Positions 54,694 through 64,000 of a stretch of 64,000 bases of DNA are shown piece after piece (within the stretch, counting starts at the first letter, position 1; each line of letters starts with the position of its first letter). Below the pieces are notes generated by a model. It had not been told where the DNA came from. It was given only the letters and a program-made list of their open reading frames with translations, and searched no databases. The stretch comes from Saccharicrinis aurantiacus (lineage in GTDB: Bacteria; Bacteroidota; Bacteroidia; Bacteroidales; Marinilabiliaceae): contig NZ_LYBV02000034.1 in NCBI RefSeq assembly GCF_001660705.2, forward strand, positions 186,001-250,000. The letters are read 5' to 3'. Position numbers and translations under genes: made by a program.

Positions 54694-56235
54694 TTAACTC
54701 TTAGGCCTAATTTTTAGTTTTTGACCTGGGCTTAATTTTGACGCATCTGAAATACCATTAAGCTGCATGATATCGGCATTTGAAACACCTGGATATTTTT
54801 TAGCAATGGTCCACAAATTATCACCTTTTCTAACTGTATAAACTTCGTAATCTCCAGAATGCATTACCGGTGTTTTAACAGATGACTTAGATGCAATTAC
54901 AACCGTTTTACCATCTAGATTTTTCTTCTGAGCATAGCTCATTTTATTTATTTGCTGATAATAAGCGACTTTATTATTAGGAACATATACTGCTAACTTC
55001 TGACCAACCTTTATAAGATTTCTACTTATATTATTCCAATATCTTAAATCCGAAGTTCTTACATCATACCAATCTGCAATTAAACCAACAGCATCGCCTG
55101 ATTTAACCGTATAGTATAACTTAGTTTTATTCTTAGGTGCCGATGGTGCGTAATGATGGTTACTTGGCTCAACAAGCTTGTTTGATGCAAAATACTTTTC
55201 TCGCTCAAAAGAGTAGATAAACTCTTCTTTATCAATAAACGAATCAATACTTTTTGTTGGTAATTTTAGCGCATATTCTTTATTTATACTTGGCACAACA
55301 TCTAAACGATAATGTGGATTGAGCTCTCGTAAAGTTTCAACATTAACATCCATCATAGCCGCTACTTGATTAAAGTGCAATAAATTATTGATCATTATTG
55401 TATCAGTTTCTAATACAATATCTGATTTTTGCGGACTGATTAAGTGCTCTTCATAATAATTCATAGTATATGCTGCAGCAATAAATGCTGGCACATAACC
55501 ACGTGTTTCGCGAGGTAATCTATGATAGATTTCCCAAAAATCTCTTTTACCACCTGATCTGCGAATGGCCTTATTTACATTACCCTGACCACAATTATAA
55601 GCTGCTATCACCAAATACCAGTCGTTATACATTTCATATAAATCTGATAAATAGCTTATTGCTGCCTCTGTACTTTTTATAGGATCACGTCGCTCATCAA
55701 CGTAAGAGTTAACTTGTAATCCATATTGTTTTCCTGTGGGATACATAAACTGCCACAAACCCGAAGCTCCCACTCTAGAAAATGCTCTTGGATTTAAGGC
55801 CGATTCAATTATCGGCAAATATTTCAACTCTAGCGGCAAACCGGCAGCATCAAGTTGAGCTTCAAATATTGGGAAATAGTATTCTGACAAACCAAGCATT
55901 ATTGACACTTGATTTCTTTTTCGTTTTGTATACAATTCAATGTAAGCTTTTACCTTACTATTGTATGGGAAATTAATGGGAGACTCAATACTCTGTAAGC
56001 GATTAATATAAATTGAATCTGGAATATTCTTCAAGGCACGTTCTGCTGCTATCCTAAGCGAATCTGCATGAATAGACTCAATCCCTTTAAAGGCTAAATC
56101 ATCAAGACTCTCAGTAAAAGCACCTTCTTCAACATCAGTTCCTAAATTAAGCGTATCCTTAAGTGCTATTTCAGTTTGAGCTGAAACACATATACATGTG
56201 ATTAAAATTAATATGGTAGAAAATAATGTCTTCAT
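54694..56235 (-). CDS. mltD: Membrane-bound lytic murein transglycosylase D
   Basis: 513 residues. A signal peptide (1-20) precedes the lytic transglycosylase domain (about 105-260) with catalytic Glu144 in YLPIIESALNPRAFSRVGASGLWQFM, then two LysM repeats (about 372-419 and 463-511, YTVKSGDAVGLIADWY and YTVRKGDNLWTIAKKY) that hold peptidoglycan. It cuts glycan strands to form anhydro-muramyl ends. No lipobox is obvious, so it may be periplasmic. It is part of the parA-parB-DUF5683-mltD run. Confidence 0.94.
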   Translation of the reverse strand: MKTLFSTILILITCICVSAQTEIALKDTLNLGTDVEEGAFTESLDDLAFKGIESIHADSLRIAAERALKNIPDSIYINRLQSIESPINFPYNSKVKAYIELYTKRKRNQVSIMLGLSEYYFPIFEAQLDAAGLPLELKYLPIIESALNPRAFSRVGASGLWQFMYPTGKQYGLQVNSYVDERRDPIKSTEAAISYLSDLYEMYNDWYLVIAAYNCGQGNVNKAIRRSGGKRDFWEIYHRLPRETRGYVPAFIAAAYTMNYYEEHLISPQKSDIVLETDTIMINNLLHFNQVAAMMDVNVETLRELNPHYRLDVVPSINKEYALKLPTKSIDSFIDKEEFIYSFEREKYFASNKLVEPSNHHYAPSAPKNKTKLYYTVKSGDAVGLIADWYDVRTSDLRYWNNISRNLIKVGQKLAVYVPNNKVAYYQQINKMSYAQKKNLDGKTVVIASKSSVKTPVMHSGDYEVYTVRKGDNLWTIAKKYPGVSNADIMQLNGISDASKLSPGQKLKIRPKS

Positions 56236-56287
56236 TACAATGATTTTACTCTGTTGATAAAATTAAACTTGGCAAAAGAGAGTAGTG

Positions 56288-56932
56288 CTAAAATACAAGC
56301 CGAACCTGCAATCCAACATGATTAAACTGCGATCCGATAGGAGTTACGATAGGTTCCCAATGAATGCTAAGGTCGTTGCTAACATCATAGGTTTTAAAAT
56401 GAGCATCTACACTTGCATCAACAAGGTTAAGAACATATACAAGTACAATACCAACATAACTTAAATCGCGATAGCGTTTGTAGTAATTTTTTTTATTTTC
56501 AAGTTGTCCCTCAAACCACGCATCTAAACGAGCATCATTTTTGAGATCATCCTCGTCATATACAGGTGGTAAAACATCTAAATAACTCTTATTATTGGGA
56601 TCTTGAATTACATAATCGCGATAAGCAGTTTTGTATTTACTGTAATAGGTACTATTAAAATCAATGGCATAAACTAAACCACCAAGTGCTGCATAAACCA
56701 AAGGAATCTTCCAATACTTCTTATTATATGCTTGTCCTAAACCAGGTAGTATAGCTGAGTATAAGGTAGCTTTATGAGGAGAGTGTAACTTAACTTCAGG
56801 CTCGGGTAAAAAAACCAAGGTGTCTGCGACTTCAAAATATGCTGTGTCACTCTGCGCCTTTGCATTAATTGCAAAAGAGTTGAGGATTGCTATCAATCCA
56901 ATTACCCGCAGACTACTTTTAATATTGATCAA
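56288..56932 (-). CDS. DUF5683 domain-containing protein
   Basis: 214 residues. A signal peptide (1-26) and a DUF5683 pattern: HSPHKATLYSAILPGLGQAYNKKYWKIPLVYAALGGLVYAIDFN, RYRDLSYVGIVLVYVLNLVDASVDAHF and a beta-rich end. Two membrane segments are predicted. A Bacteroidota-specific family, function unknown, typically next to parB. It lies 27 bases downstream of parB. Confidence 0.9.
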   Translation of the reverse strand: MINIKSSLRVIGLIAILNSFAINAKAQSDTAYFEVADTLVFLPEPEVKLHSPHKATLYSAILPGLGQAYNKKYWKIPLVYAALGGLVYAIDFNSTYYSKYKTAYRDYVIQDPNNKSYLDVLPPVYDEDDLKNDARLDAWFEGQLENKKNYYKRYRDLSYVGIVLVYVLNLVDASVDAHFKTYDVSNDLSIHWEPIVTPIGSQFNHVGLQVRLVF

Positions 56933-56959
56933 AATAAAGCTTTTAAATGTATCGGTTTG

Positions 56960-57832
56960 TTACTTGTTATTTGCTTTATCCAGAATGCCAATGATTTTTT
57001 CTAAATCTTCATCCGATGCAAAAGGAATTACAATTTTTCCTTTTCCGTTATCATCACGAGAGAATTTAATATTTGTTTTAAAAACACTTGATATCTGATT
57101 ACTCAATTGCTGATATTCTTCAGGCAGTTGAGGCTTAGTTGATTTTTTAGGTTCGCTAGGATTATTATATTCACGAACCAACTCCTCCACTTTTCTAACT
57201 GAATAATCGTTTTTTACAATTTCCTTAAACAGCTTAATTTGTTCTCTAGAGTTGTCGATTCCAATAATGGCACGGGCATGTCCCATTCCCAATAATTTAT
57301 CTCTAAGCCCTAACTGAACTTCGGCAGGGAGTTTTAATAATCGAAGGTAGTTTGTTACTGTCGCCCTCTTTTTACCAACACGTTCCGACATACTTTCTTG
57401 TGTAAGATTACACTCATCTATCAAACGCTGGTAACTGATGGCAACTTCAATCGGATCTAAATCCTCACGCTGAATATTCTCAACCAATGCCATTTCAAGC
57501 ATTGTATCATCATCAGCAGTTCGAACATAAGTAGGTACTTTATCAAGGCCTACCATTTTAGAAGCTCTAAACCTACGTTCTCCGGCAATTAACTGATAAG
57601 TATTACCTGATTTACGAACGGTTAAAGGCTGAACAATTCCAATTTCTTTTATAGAAGCGGCTAATTCCTGAAGCTTTTCTTCGTCGAAATGAGAGCGAGG
57701 TTGCCAAGGATTGGCTACAATTTTACTCACATCAATCTCATTCATTCCTGAGAGGGGCTTATTTTTTACAACATCATCTGTTCCTTCAATAAGTGCACCT
57801 AATCCTCTTCCTAAAGCATTCTTTTTAGCCAT
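56960..57832 (-). CDS. parB: Chromosome-partitioning protein ParB
   Basis: 290 residues. The start NALGRGLGALI is the ParA-binding tail. The ParB/CTPase domain has WQPRSHFDEEKLQELAASIKEIGIVQPL and box II AGERRFRASK; the helix-turn-helix is LTQESMSERVGKKRATVTNYLRLLKLP. The dimerisation domain lies at the C-terminus. It binds parS sites near the origin and loads SMC. It lies 18 bases downstream of parA. I saw no parS palindrome in this window. Confidence 0.97.
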   Translation of the reverse strand: MAKKNALGRGLGALIEGTDDVVKNKPLSGMNEIDVSKIVANPWQPRSHFDEEKLQELAASIKEIGIVQPLTVRKSGNTYQLIAGERRFRASKMVGLDKVPTYVRTADDDTMLEMALVENIQREDLDPIEVAISYQRLIDECNLTQESMSERVGKKRATVTNYLRLLKLPAEVQLGLRDKLLGMGHARAIIGIDNSREQIKLFKEIVKNDYSVRKVEELVREYNNPSEPKKSTKPQLPEEYQQLSNQISSVFKTNIKFSRDDNGKGKIVIPFASDEDLEKIIGILDKANNK

Positions 57833-57850
57833 TCTGTATATTGTATTCTA

Positions 57851-58651
57851 TTATTTTAAGACCTTATCTTTATTATCGATTTTAGTCATATTATTTTTCT
57901 GCAATAACTCACGTGCCAAATTCAAATAATTTTGAGCACCTCTAGAAGTTGCATCGTATTCAACAACTGCTTTTCCATAACTTGGAGCTTCGCTCAGCTT
58001 GATGTTTCGAGCAATTAGCGTTTCAAAAACCATATCTTGGAAGTGACGCTGTACTTCTTCAACAACCTGATTCGATAATCGTAAGCGAGAATCGTACATT
58101 GTTAATAAAAATCCTTCTATTTCTAAATCGGTATTTAAACGACTTTGAATGATTTTTATTGTATTTAAAAGCTTTCCTAACCCCTCAAGTGCAAAGTACT
58201 CACACTGTACTGGTATAGCAACAGAATCAGCTGCTGTTAGCGCATTAACTGTAATCAACCCTAGGGATGGAGAACAATCAATAAGAACAAAATCGTAATC
58301 GGCTTGTACTTGTGCTAACACATTTTTTAATACATTCTCTCTTTCGGGCTTATTGAGCATCTCAATTTCAGCACCAACAAGATCGATATGAGAAGGTAGC
58401 AAATCTAAACCTTCAATATTTGATTTTAATATAGCCGTTTTTGGTTCAATGTCATCTACGATACATTCGTAAATACTTGCATCAATTTCTCTTAAGTCGA
58501 AGCCCAAACCAGATGTGGCATTTGCCTGAGGATCGGCATCTACTAAAAGAATTTTATACTCAAGAACCGCTAAACTTGCCGCTAAATTAATAGCAGTTGT
58601 AGTTTTCCCGACTCCCCCTTTTTGATTTGCAAGTGCAATGATCTTTCCCAT
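57851..58651 (-). CDS. parA: Chromosome-partitioning ATPase ParA (Soj)
   Basis: 266 residues. A deviant Walker A box QKGGVGKTTTAINLAASL (9-26) and VDADPQANATSGLGFDL, DFVLIDCSPSLGLIT and the C-terminal SEAPSYGKAV are ParA signatures. It forms ATP-dependent filaments or gradients with ParB for origin segregation. First gene of the parA-parB-DUF5683-mltD run. Confidence 0.97.
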   Translation of the reverse strand: MGKIIALANQKGGVGKTTTAINLAASLAVLEYKILLVDADPQANATSGLGFDLREIDASIYECIVDDIEPKTAILKSNIEGLDLLPSHIDLVGAEIEMLNKPERENVLKNVLAQVQADYDFVLIDCSPSLGLITVNALTAADSVAIPVQCEYFALEGLGKLLNTIKIIQSRLNTDLEIEGFLLTMYDSRLRLSNQVVEEVQRHFQDMVFETLIARNIKLSEAPSYGKAVVEYDATSRGAQNYLNLARELLQKNNMTKIDNKDKVLK

Positions 58652-58729
58652 ATTCAGTAATTAAATCAATTAAGTATTTTAAAATTACTTAGTTAAGCCA
58701 AATCAAGTTGTCTGATTTTTAAAGCTTGT

Positions 58730-58737
58730 CAAAGTTA
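58730..58737 (-). promoter_or_regulatory. -7 box of parA
   Basis: The complement of 58730-58737 reads TAacTTTG, an exact -7 consensus, giving a start near 58725 and a leader of about 75 nt. No -33 TTG at the usual distance. Confidence 0.35.
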
Positions 58738-58822
58738 AACTTTTAATTAAAATAACGTATACGAAAAACAGTATAAAAGTTACACTGATTATTTATAACC
58801 CAACTCTTTTAAAAAGCCTTAA

Positions 58823-59824
58823 TTAGTCAGTAATTTTAACCAAGCACTCCTCTAAAAGAAGCTTTTTATTTATCGGAACAACTCCTGATTCTTCACAAAC
58901 TAAGCCCCCTGCCATATTAGAGACGCGAGCAATCTTATTCAGATCCAACTTTTGTAACAGACACAAAGTGGCAACACTAATTACAGTATCTCCTGCTCCC
59001 GAAACATCAGCAATATTTCGTATTTCTGCAGGAACAATATAATTAGCTCCCCCTTTCTTGGAGATAAACACACCATATTCCGATAAGGTTACCATTAAAA
59101 TGTCGATATTCTGATCTTCCTGAAACTTACAGGCAGCCTGCACCAACTCGTCACTAGGTCCTTTTTTAAGATCTAACTTACACCCTTCTGTAAACTCCTT
59201 AAAATTAGGCTTAAAGAATGTAACATTCTGATAGTCGATATAATTACGTTTTTTGGGATCAACTAATGTTGGTATACCAAGTTCATTAGCAATTGAAACA
59301 ATGCGCTTTATTACTCGGGGCGTAATTACGCCTTTATCGTAATCTTCAAATATAATTGCGTCAATAGCATTATTTTCGATGACTGTGTGAAATTGCCCAA
59401 GAATTTTGGCTTCAGTTACTTCTGGGATTGGACTTGTTATTTCCTCATCTACGCGCAACAAATGTTGCTGTTGACTAATTACTCGAGTTTTAACAGTCGT
59501 CATCCTGTTTTCGCACCTTACGATCCCTTCACTGCTCAACTTTTGATTATCAAGTAAACTAAAGAAATCATGACTTCGTAAATCATCACCTATAACTGAG
59601 CACAAAATTGGATTGGCCCCTAAGGCTTGAATATTAAGGGCCACATTAGCGGCTCCTCCTAAGCGATCTTCACGACCAATACCCGATAATATAGGCACTG
59701 GTGCTTCTGGCGAAATACGATTAACATCTCCCCATAAATAGGAATCTATCATTACATCCCCAACAATGAGAATATTTTTATTATTAAAGGATTCGAATAA
59801 ATCGTTGAAGAACTCTTTTGACAT
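58823..59824 (-). CDS. PfkB-family heptose-7-phosphate kinase (HldE kinase-domain / RfaE1-like)
   Basis: 333 residues. PfkB signatures: DRLGGAANVALNIQALGANPILCSVIGDD, VKTRVISQQQHLLRVDEE and the C-terminal DVSGAGDTVISVATL with the catalytic Asp. The first half most resembles the kinase half of HldE/RfaE, which phosphorylates D-glycero-D-manno-heptose-7-phosphate for lipopolysaccharide or surface glycans. The adenylyltransferase half is absent, as in organisms that split HldE. Exact sugar not certain. It has its own -7 box (59876-59883). Confidence 0.88.
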   Translation of the reverse strand: MSKEFFNDLFESFNNKNILIVGDVMIDSYLWGDVNRISPEAPVPILSGIGREDRLGGAANVALNIQALGANPILCSVIGDDLRSHDFFSLLDNQKLSSEGIVRCENRMTTVKTRVISQQQHLLRVDEEITSPIPEVTEAKILGQFHTVIENNAIDAIIFEDYDKGVITPRVIKRIVSIANELGIPTLVDPKKRNYIDYQNVTFFKPNFKEFTEGCKLDLKKGPSDELVQAACKFQEDQNIDILMVTLSEYGVFISKKGGANYIVPAEIRNIADVSGAGDTVISVATLCLLQKLDLNKIARVSNMAGGLVCEESGVVPINKKLLLEECLVKITD

Positions 59825-59875
59825 TTATATTGAGTTTGACCGTTTAACTTTATTGTACTATTTATAAAGACGCAG

Positions 59876-59883
59876 CAAATATA
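59876..59883 (-). promoter_or_regulatory. -7 box of the heptose-kinase-like gene
   Basis: The complement of 59876-59883 reads TAtaTTTG, an exact -7 consensus, giving a start near 59871 and a leader of about 47 nt. A TTG (complement of 59907-59909) lies 23 nt upstream, longer than the usual spacer. Confidence 0.42.
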
Positions 59884-59926
59884 AAACAAATATTAGCAGC
59901 TAAAAGCAATATTCATTTTTGAACCA

Positions 59927-62392
59927 CTACATTGGATCCACGTCGATTTGAATTTGAGCGGCTTTAAATGCCGGATGAGAAAGCGACGCAATTATTGCTT
60001 GATTAATTAATTCCTTAACTTTTTTAAGAGATGCACCTTTCTCAATTTTTACCATCACCTTACGTAAATGCCAATTTTGAATTTTGCTGATTGGAGGTTC
60101 TTGCGGACCAATAACTCTTGAATCAAATATCGATCGTAAATAATTAGTAAAATAATCTGCGACTTGCTCAGCTAGCCTATTGTTTTTATGTCGTACAGTG
60201 AAATAGACGAGTCGATAAAAAGGAGGATATTTAAACAACTCACGCTCTGCCAATTGCTCATTATAATGATTCTTGAAATTATTATTGATCACATCCAAGA
60301 TAACAGGATTATCAGGATTTGTAGTTTGTAATATCACTTTTCCCTGTTTATTCTTACGCCCTGCACGTCCGCTTACTTGCGACATTAACTGAAATGAACG
60401 CTCAAAAGCCCTAAAGTCGGGATAGTTAAGCATACTGTCTGCATTCAATATACCTACTATACTAACATTATCGAAATCTAATCCTTTCGATATCATTTGA
60501 GTACCTATTAATATATCAACCTCGCCACTCTGAAAGCTATTGATTATTTTCTCATGTGCCTTTCGAGTTCTGGCTGTATCTAAATCCATACGCAACACCG
60601 AAGCCTCTGGCAACATTAACTTTACATCCTCCTCTATTTTTTCAGTCCCAAAACCTTTAGTTTCAAGCTCATGAGATTCACAAGCCTTACAAGTGCGTGG
60701 CAAAAAATAACTATGCCCACAATAGTGGCATATCAACTGATTATTATGCTTATGATAGGTCATACTGACATCACAATAATCGCATTTGGGCACCCACGCG
60801 CACTGATTACATTCTATATAAGGTGAAAAACCTCGTCGGTTTTGAAATAAAATAACCTGTTCATTTTTAGCTAAGGCACCTCTTACTTCATCAATTAAAA
60901 TTGGAGAAAAATTGGTTACCATGCGTTTTTTTCGTCGCTCTTCTCTTACATTAGAAGTAATTATCTCGGGCATCTGAATACCTTCGTAGCGATTAAACAA
61001 TTCTACCAATCCGAATTTGCCTATCTGCGTATTATAATAGGTCTCAATGGATGGTGTTGCAGTTCCTAACAATACTTTTGCCTTATGCATGGCTGCTAAA
61101 ACAATTGCGGTATCGCGGGCATGATATCGTGGTGCTGGGTCAAATTGCTTATAGGTATTCTCATGCTCCTCGTCAATGATAATTAATCCCAACTTATCAA
61201 AAGGAAGAAAAATTGAAGAGCGAACTCCAATGATAACCTGATAATTATTCTTCTTCAGTATATCATCCCAAACTTCAACTCGTTCTGCATCGCTATATTT
61301 AGAGTGATAAACACCCAACTTATTTCCGAACACGGCCTTAAGTCGCTGCGTTATTTGAGTGGTTAAGGCAATCTCTGGTAACAGATAAAGTACTTGATTA
61401 CCTAGTTTTATTTGTTCCTCAATTAAATGTATGTATATCTCAGTTTTTCCACTTGATGTAACACCATGCAACAAAACCGCATCTTTTTCGCGATATTGAG
61501 CTTTAATCTCCACATAAGCTTTTTCCTGTTCGCTTGTAAGCGGATGTAATTCTTTAATTTGCGTATCGCTTTGATTTAGGCGAGAGATAATCTCGTCCGT
61601 CTCTTCAAGGATTCCTTTTTGCACTATCTGCCTAATTGCTGCCCCCGTAGTATCACATTTCTTTTTCAGCAAATCACGCGTAATTGTTTTTGCAAAATTC
61701 TCAGGATGCGCTCCTCCTATTAAGGTAAGCAAAGTCATTAGTACCTCAAGCTGCTTTTTTGCTCTACCCAATTGCGTAAAAGCATTCTGCAACATTTGTT
61801 CCTTTTGATACTTTGCTGAAATTCCAATAATCTTTTGTGTACGAGGCTTAAAACCATCTTTCAGTTTCTCACTCACAAATAAAGCTTCCTTATCGAGTAA
61901 TCGCTTTACAGTAGGTAGTGCATTTTTAATTTCCGAAAGATTATTAAGCTCTTGTATAGAGGCTACCTTCTTCTCTTGAAGAATATCTAAAATCTGGGAT
62001 TCTTTTTGAGTTAAAGCCTCTTCTTTCTCCCAATCTGCGTTATAATGAATCTTTGTTTCACTCTCTAACTTTAAACCCGCAGGTAATGCAGCTTTATAAA
62101 CCTCACCTAGGGTACACATATAATAATCGGCAATCCATTGCCAAAAATTAAGTTGGGTTATTGTAACTACAGGTGTTTCGTCGAGTACTGTACCAATTTC
62201 CTTAACCTCATAATCTTGCGGCTCATTATCATGTAATTGATATACTACCCCCGAATAGAATTTCTTTTTTCCAAAGGGTACAATTACTCGCATTCCTACC
62301 TCTAGATTCTCTGCTATATCCCAAGGTACAGCATAAGTAAATAGCCGTGGAAGCGGAACTGGTAAAATTATATCAGCAAATATCTTATACAT
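59927..62392 (-). CDS. priA: Primosomal replication helicase PriA
   Basis: 821 residues. N-terminal DNA-binding domain (1-110, KIFADIILPVPLPRLFTYAVP), helicase domain with Walker A LLHGVTSSGKTEIY and DEEH box IIIDEEHENTYKQ, eight zinc-binding Cys (CNQCAWVPKCDYCD, CHYCGHSYFLPRTCKAC) and helicase motifs V-VI (GTQMISKGLDFDNVSIV, QVSGRAGR). It reloads the replisome at stalled forks. Full length. It lies upstream of the Gfo/Idh terminator on the same strand and is read separately. Confidence 0.97.
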   Translation of the reverse strand: MYKIFADIILPVPLPRLFTYAVPWDIAENLEVGMRVIVPFGKKKFYSGVVYQLHDNEPQDYEVKEIGTVLDETPVVTITQLNFWQWIADYYMCTLGEVYKAALPAGLKLESETKIHYNADWEKEEALTQKESQILDILQEKKVASIQELNNLSEIKNALPTVKRLLDKEALFVSEKLKDGFKPRTQKIIGISAKYQKEQMLQNAFTQLGRAKKQLEVLMTLLTLIGGAHPENFAKTITRDLLKKKCDTTGAAIRQIVQKGILEETDEIISRLNQSDTQIKELHPLTSEQEKAYVEIKAQYREKDAVLLHGVTSSGKTEIYIHLIEEQIKLGNQVLYLLPEIALTTQITQRLKAVFGNKLGVYHSKYSDAERVEVWDDILKKNNYQVIIGVRSSIFLPFDKLGLIIIDEEHENTYKQFDPAPRYHARDTAIVLAAMHKAKVLLGTATPSIETYYNTQIGKFGLVELFNRYEGIQMPEIITSNVREERRKKRMVTNFSPILIDEVRGALAKNEQVILFQNRRGFSPYIECNQCAWVPKCDYCDVSMTYHKHNNQLICHYCGHSYFLPRTCKACESHELETKGFGTEKIEEDVKLMLPEASVLRMDLDTARTRKAHEKIINSFQSGEVDILIGTQMISKGLDFDNVSIVGILNADSMLNYPDFRAFERSFQLMSQVSGRAGRKNKQGKVILQTTNPDNPVILDVINNNFKNHYNEQLAERELFKYPPFYRLVYFTVRHKNNRLAEQVADYFTNYLRSIFDSRVIGPQEPPISKIQNWHLRKVMVKIEKGASLKKVKELINQAIIASLSHPAFKAAQIQIDVDPM

Positions 62393-62460
62393 TTATGAAA
62401 AATGAAATTTTATTGAATTGACGAAAGTATTAAGAATTTGTGGTTTTCTCAGATTTACAA

Positions 62461-62491
62461 ATAAAAAAAGCCCAACTGTTATAGTTGAGCT
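62461..62491 (-). terminator. Rho-independent terminator of the Gfo/Idh/MocA gene
   Basis: AGCcCAACT (62469-62477) pairs with AGTTGaGCT (62483-62491) with one mismatch; a T-run follows on the minus strand (complement of 62462-62468). It closes the oxidoreductase gene (stop at 62511). Confidence 0.82.
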
Positions 62492-62510
62492 CGTATTACA
62501 ATTAGTTTGT

Positions 62511-63497
62511 TTATAATGTAACCCAACTATTTATTTCCGATGATTTAAATATCGCATCAATAACTGCTGCATTATTAATTGAATCTTGAGCAGATATGGG
62601 AAGATCTTGATTCTTAATAATTGCCTCAGCAAATGCTTCAAACATCAAGCCATATTGATCGCTTACTTCAAATGTAAGCTTTCTACTGCCTTGAGCAGTG
62701 TGCACCCACACTTCACTCTCCGTATCAACATAAGTATTAAACGGAATAGGTATAGATATTCGCCCTGCTGCGCCTACAATTTCAACATTCTGGTTTGCTT
62801 CAGATAATGTTGATACATTAAAAGTTACATTAGTACCTTCAAAATCCATTAGGGCCGATGATAATGTATCTGTTTTTGTTTCCTCGTTTCTATTCAATAA
62901 AGAAACTACCCTTTTGGGTTCACTCCCTAATAAAAAACGAGGTACAGAAACGGCATAACAGCCAATATCATACATCCCTCCTCCACCGAATTCTTTAATA
63001 TTTCTAATATTAGCTATACTCGGATTGTTATACGAAAATGCGACATTAATATACTGAATGGCTCCAATTTGGTTGGTATCAACAATGTTTTTAACATGTA
63101 ACCATAATGGATGAAATTTATACATAAAAGCCTCCATCAACAAAACATTTTTTTGCTTTGTGTAAGTAAATACATCTAATGCTTCTTCTCTATTAAGAGA
63201 AATGGGCTTTTCACACAATATCGGCTTATTTGCATCAGCACATTTTTTAATCCATTCACAATGCAGATGATTGGGAAGTGGTATATAAATGACATCAACA
63301 TATTCGTCGCTAAGTAAATCCTCATAGTTACCATAGCTGACAGGAATCCCAAATTTACTAGAAACCTTTTTTGCCTTTTCTTCAGATCTTGAGGCTATAG
63401 CGTATAACTCACAATTATTCGTGTTTTTTAGAGGTAGTATAATTCGTTTAATTAAATGGTTTGATGCCCCTAATACCCCTATTTTAAGTTTATCCAT
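62511..63497 (-). CDS. Gfo/Idh/MocA family oxidoreductase
   Basis: 328 residues. The Rossmann start KIGVLGASNHLIKRIILPL, the VDVIYIPLPNHLHCEW segment and the catalytic-lysine motif ILCEKPISLNREEA are diagnostic. The C-terminal domain has GGGMYDIGCYAVSVPRFLLG. It is an NAD(P)-dependent sugar or polyol dehydrogenase; the substrate is not evident. It lies 8 bases downstream of a gene cut by the right edge and may be cotranscribed with it. Confidence 0.92.
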   Translation of the reverse strand: MDKLKIGVLGASNHLIKRIILPLKNTNNCELYAIASRSEEKAKKVSSKFGIPVSYGNYEDLLSDEYVDVIYIPLPNHLHCEWIKKCADANKPILCEKPISLNREEALDVFTYTKQKNVLLMEAFMYKFHPLWLHVKNIVDTNQIGAIQYINVAFSYNNPSIANIRNIKEFGGGGMYDIGCYAVSVPRFLLGSEPKRVVSLLNRNEETKTDTLSSALMDFEGTNVTFNVSTLSEANQNVEIVGAAGRISIPIPFNTYVDTESEVWVHTAQGSRKLTFEVSDQYGLMFEAFAEAIIKNQDLPISAQDSINNAAVIDAIFKSSEINSWVTL

Positions 63498-63505
63498 AAT
63501 TGAAT

Positions 63506-64000
63506 CTATTGAACTGTATAGTTATACAAATAATTATTTTCCCCTCCAACAATTAAATTAAAGTTAGATTTCTTTTTAGTGAGAAACCCAATACTAAAAC
63601 GAGAAGAACCTTTTAAAGGGAAGTTTTTATAAAACGACCCATCCTTATTAATAAGGAAAATCTTTTTGTTTTCTTCATCATAAACACCAATTTTATAATC
63701 GGTAGACGAGAATTGATAAATATCTGCATGCAACGCTAAAGTCCCCTTAATATCAATTGATGCCATTTCTTTAAACTTATTATTATAAATCATCACTTTA
63801 TTCTGTGTGACTAAAATATACGATGTTTCACTACCTTTACTAACCATAGTAAAGTAATGCGAAAGCTCTGTATTAAGAAGGTTTTTAGTTGTAACATTAC
63901 CATCTTTCAAATCAATGAATCGGATATTTGCATAAGTATCTGTGGTAACTAGTTTATTGTTTACACAGAAAACTGAACTTAATTTATTACGTGAGAAATC
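63506..64000 (-). CDS. C-terminal part of a protein of unknown function (cut by right edge)
   Basis: The reading frame is open without a stop from 64000 down to 63506, giving 165 residues with no ATG start in the window; a TTG at 63910 is internal. It is rich in short beta strands with repeats of about 40-50 residues (VFCVNNKLVTTDTYANIRFID, SYILVTQNKVMIYNNKFKEM, YKIGVYDEENKKIFLINKDG, NFNLIVGGENNYLYNY) that look like blades of a beta-propeller. I do not recognise the family. It lies 8 bases ahead of the oxidoreductase gene. Confidence 0.72.
   Translation of the reverse strand, partial: DFSRNKLSSVFCVNNKLVTTDTYANIRFIDLKDGNVTTKNLLNTELSHYFTMVSKGSETSYILVTQNKVMIYNNKFKEMASIDIKGTLALHADIYQFSSTDYKIGVYDEENKKIFLINKDGSFYKNFPLKGSSRFSIGFLTKKKSNFNLIVGGENNYLYNYTVQ

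Noticed and set aside
56960-58651. parS site near parAB
   Set aside because: I looked for the TGTTTCACGTGAAACA-type palindrome around parAB and found no match; a scan of the full genome would be needed.
1-64000. tRNA, rRNA, CRISPR array, insertion sequence, prophage
   Set aside because: No cloverleaf, long rRNA-like block, regular direct-repeat array, transposase or phage gene was seen; the intergenic gaps are short and AT-rich.

Overview
The window is chromosomal DNA from a member of the Bacteroidota, most likely a marine Bacteroidales/Marinilabiliales-type bacterium (genus not resolved). The signs are a low G+C content, repeated matches to the Bacteroidota promoter consensus (TTG/TTTG about 19 nt upstream of TAnnTTTG), no obvious Shine-Dalgarno use, type IX secretion (T9SS) sorting domains of two kinds, a PorP/SprF-family protein, DUF5683, and conserved Bacteroidota gene orders (rsfS-ftsH-lutC-cdsA-psd; parA-parB-DUF5683-mltD). 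I saw no rRNA, tRNA, CRISPR array, insertion sequence or prophage.

1-7.2 kb: a LytS-type TPR histidine kinase cut by the left edge; a small secreted Cys/Lys-rich protein; a divergent two-component pair of the RprX/RprY type; a TPR + PD40 propeller + SPOR periplasmic protein resembling the T9SS protein PorE; and a uracil/xanthine permease.

7.3-17.1 kb: a nitrogen-assimilation island. gltB-gltD (glutamate synthase) points left, and an outer-membrane porin, a P-II protein and an ammonium transporter point right. An 860-bp control region lies between them. The porin-glnB gap holds a large inverted repeat with a competing hairpin, which looks like a structured RNA.

17.5-24.8 kb: an SLC12-type cation/chloride cotransporter, a GT-C glycosyltransferase, a methyltransferase-GT2 fusion, coaD, and a thioredoxin-fold protein that lacks one catalytic Cys.

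25.0-33.7 kb: the most unusual locus. It is a tight five-gene + strand operon: a T9SS type-B cargo protein, a PorP/SprF protein, a PD40/PKD protein, a secreted protein of unknown function, and a membrane sensor joining a two-component-type beta-propeller to a SpoIIE/PP2C phosphatase. It looks like a surface module wired to a cytoplasmic phosphatase.

33.8-45.7 kb: housekeeping genes (psd, cdsA, lutC-like, ftsH, rsfS, birA, pyrE, a Nudix hydrolase, a SPOR protein, an ADP-ribosylglycohydrolase, a cold-shock protein, an MBL-fold hydrolase and small proteins).

46.0-64.0 kb: a giant T9SS-secreted BNR-repeat protein with a beta-trefoil domain, a DUF3124 lipoprotein, a YugP-type metallopeptidase, an MBOAT + SGNH O-acylation pair, mltD, DUF5683, parB, parA, a heptose-kinase-like PfkB protein, priA, a Gfo/Idh/MocA oxidoreductase and a gene cut by the right edge. 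All assignments come from reading motifs; no database search was possible.
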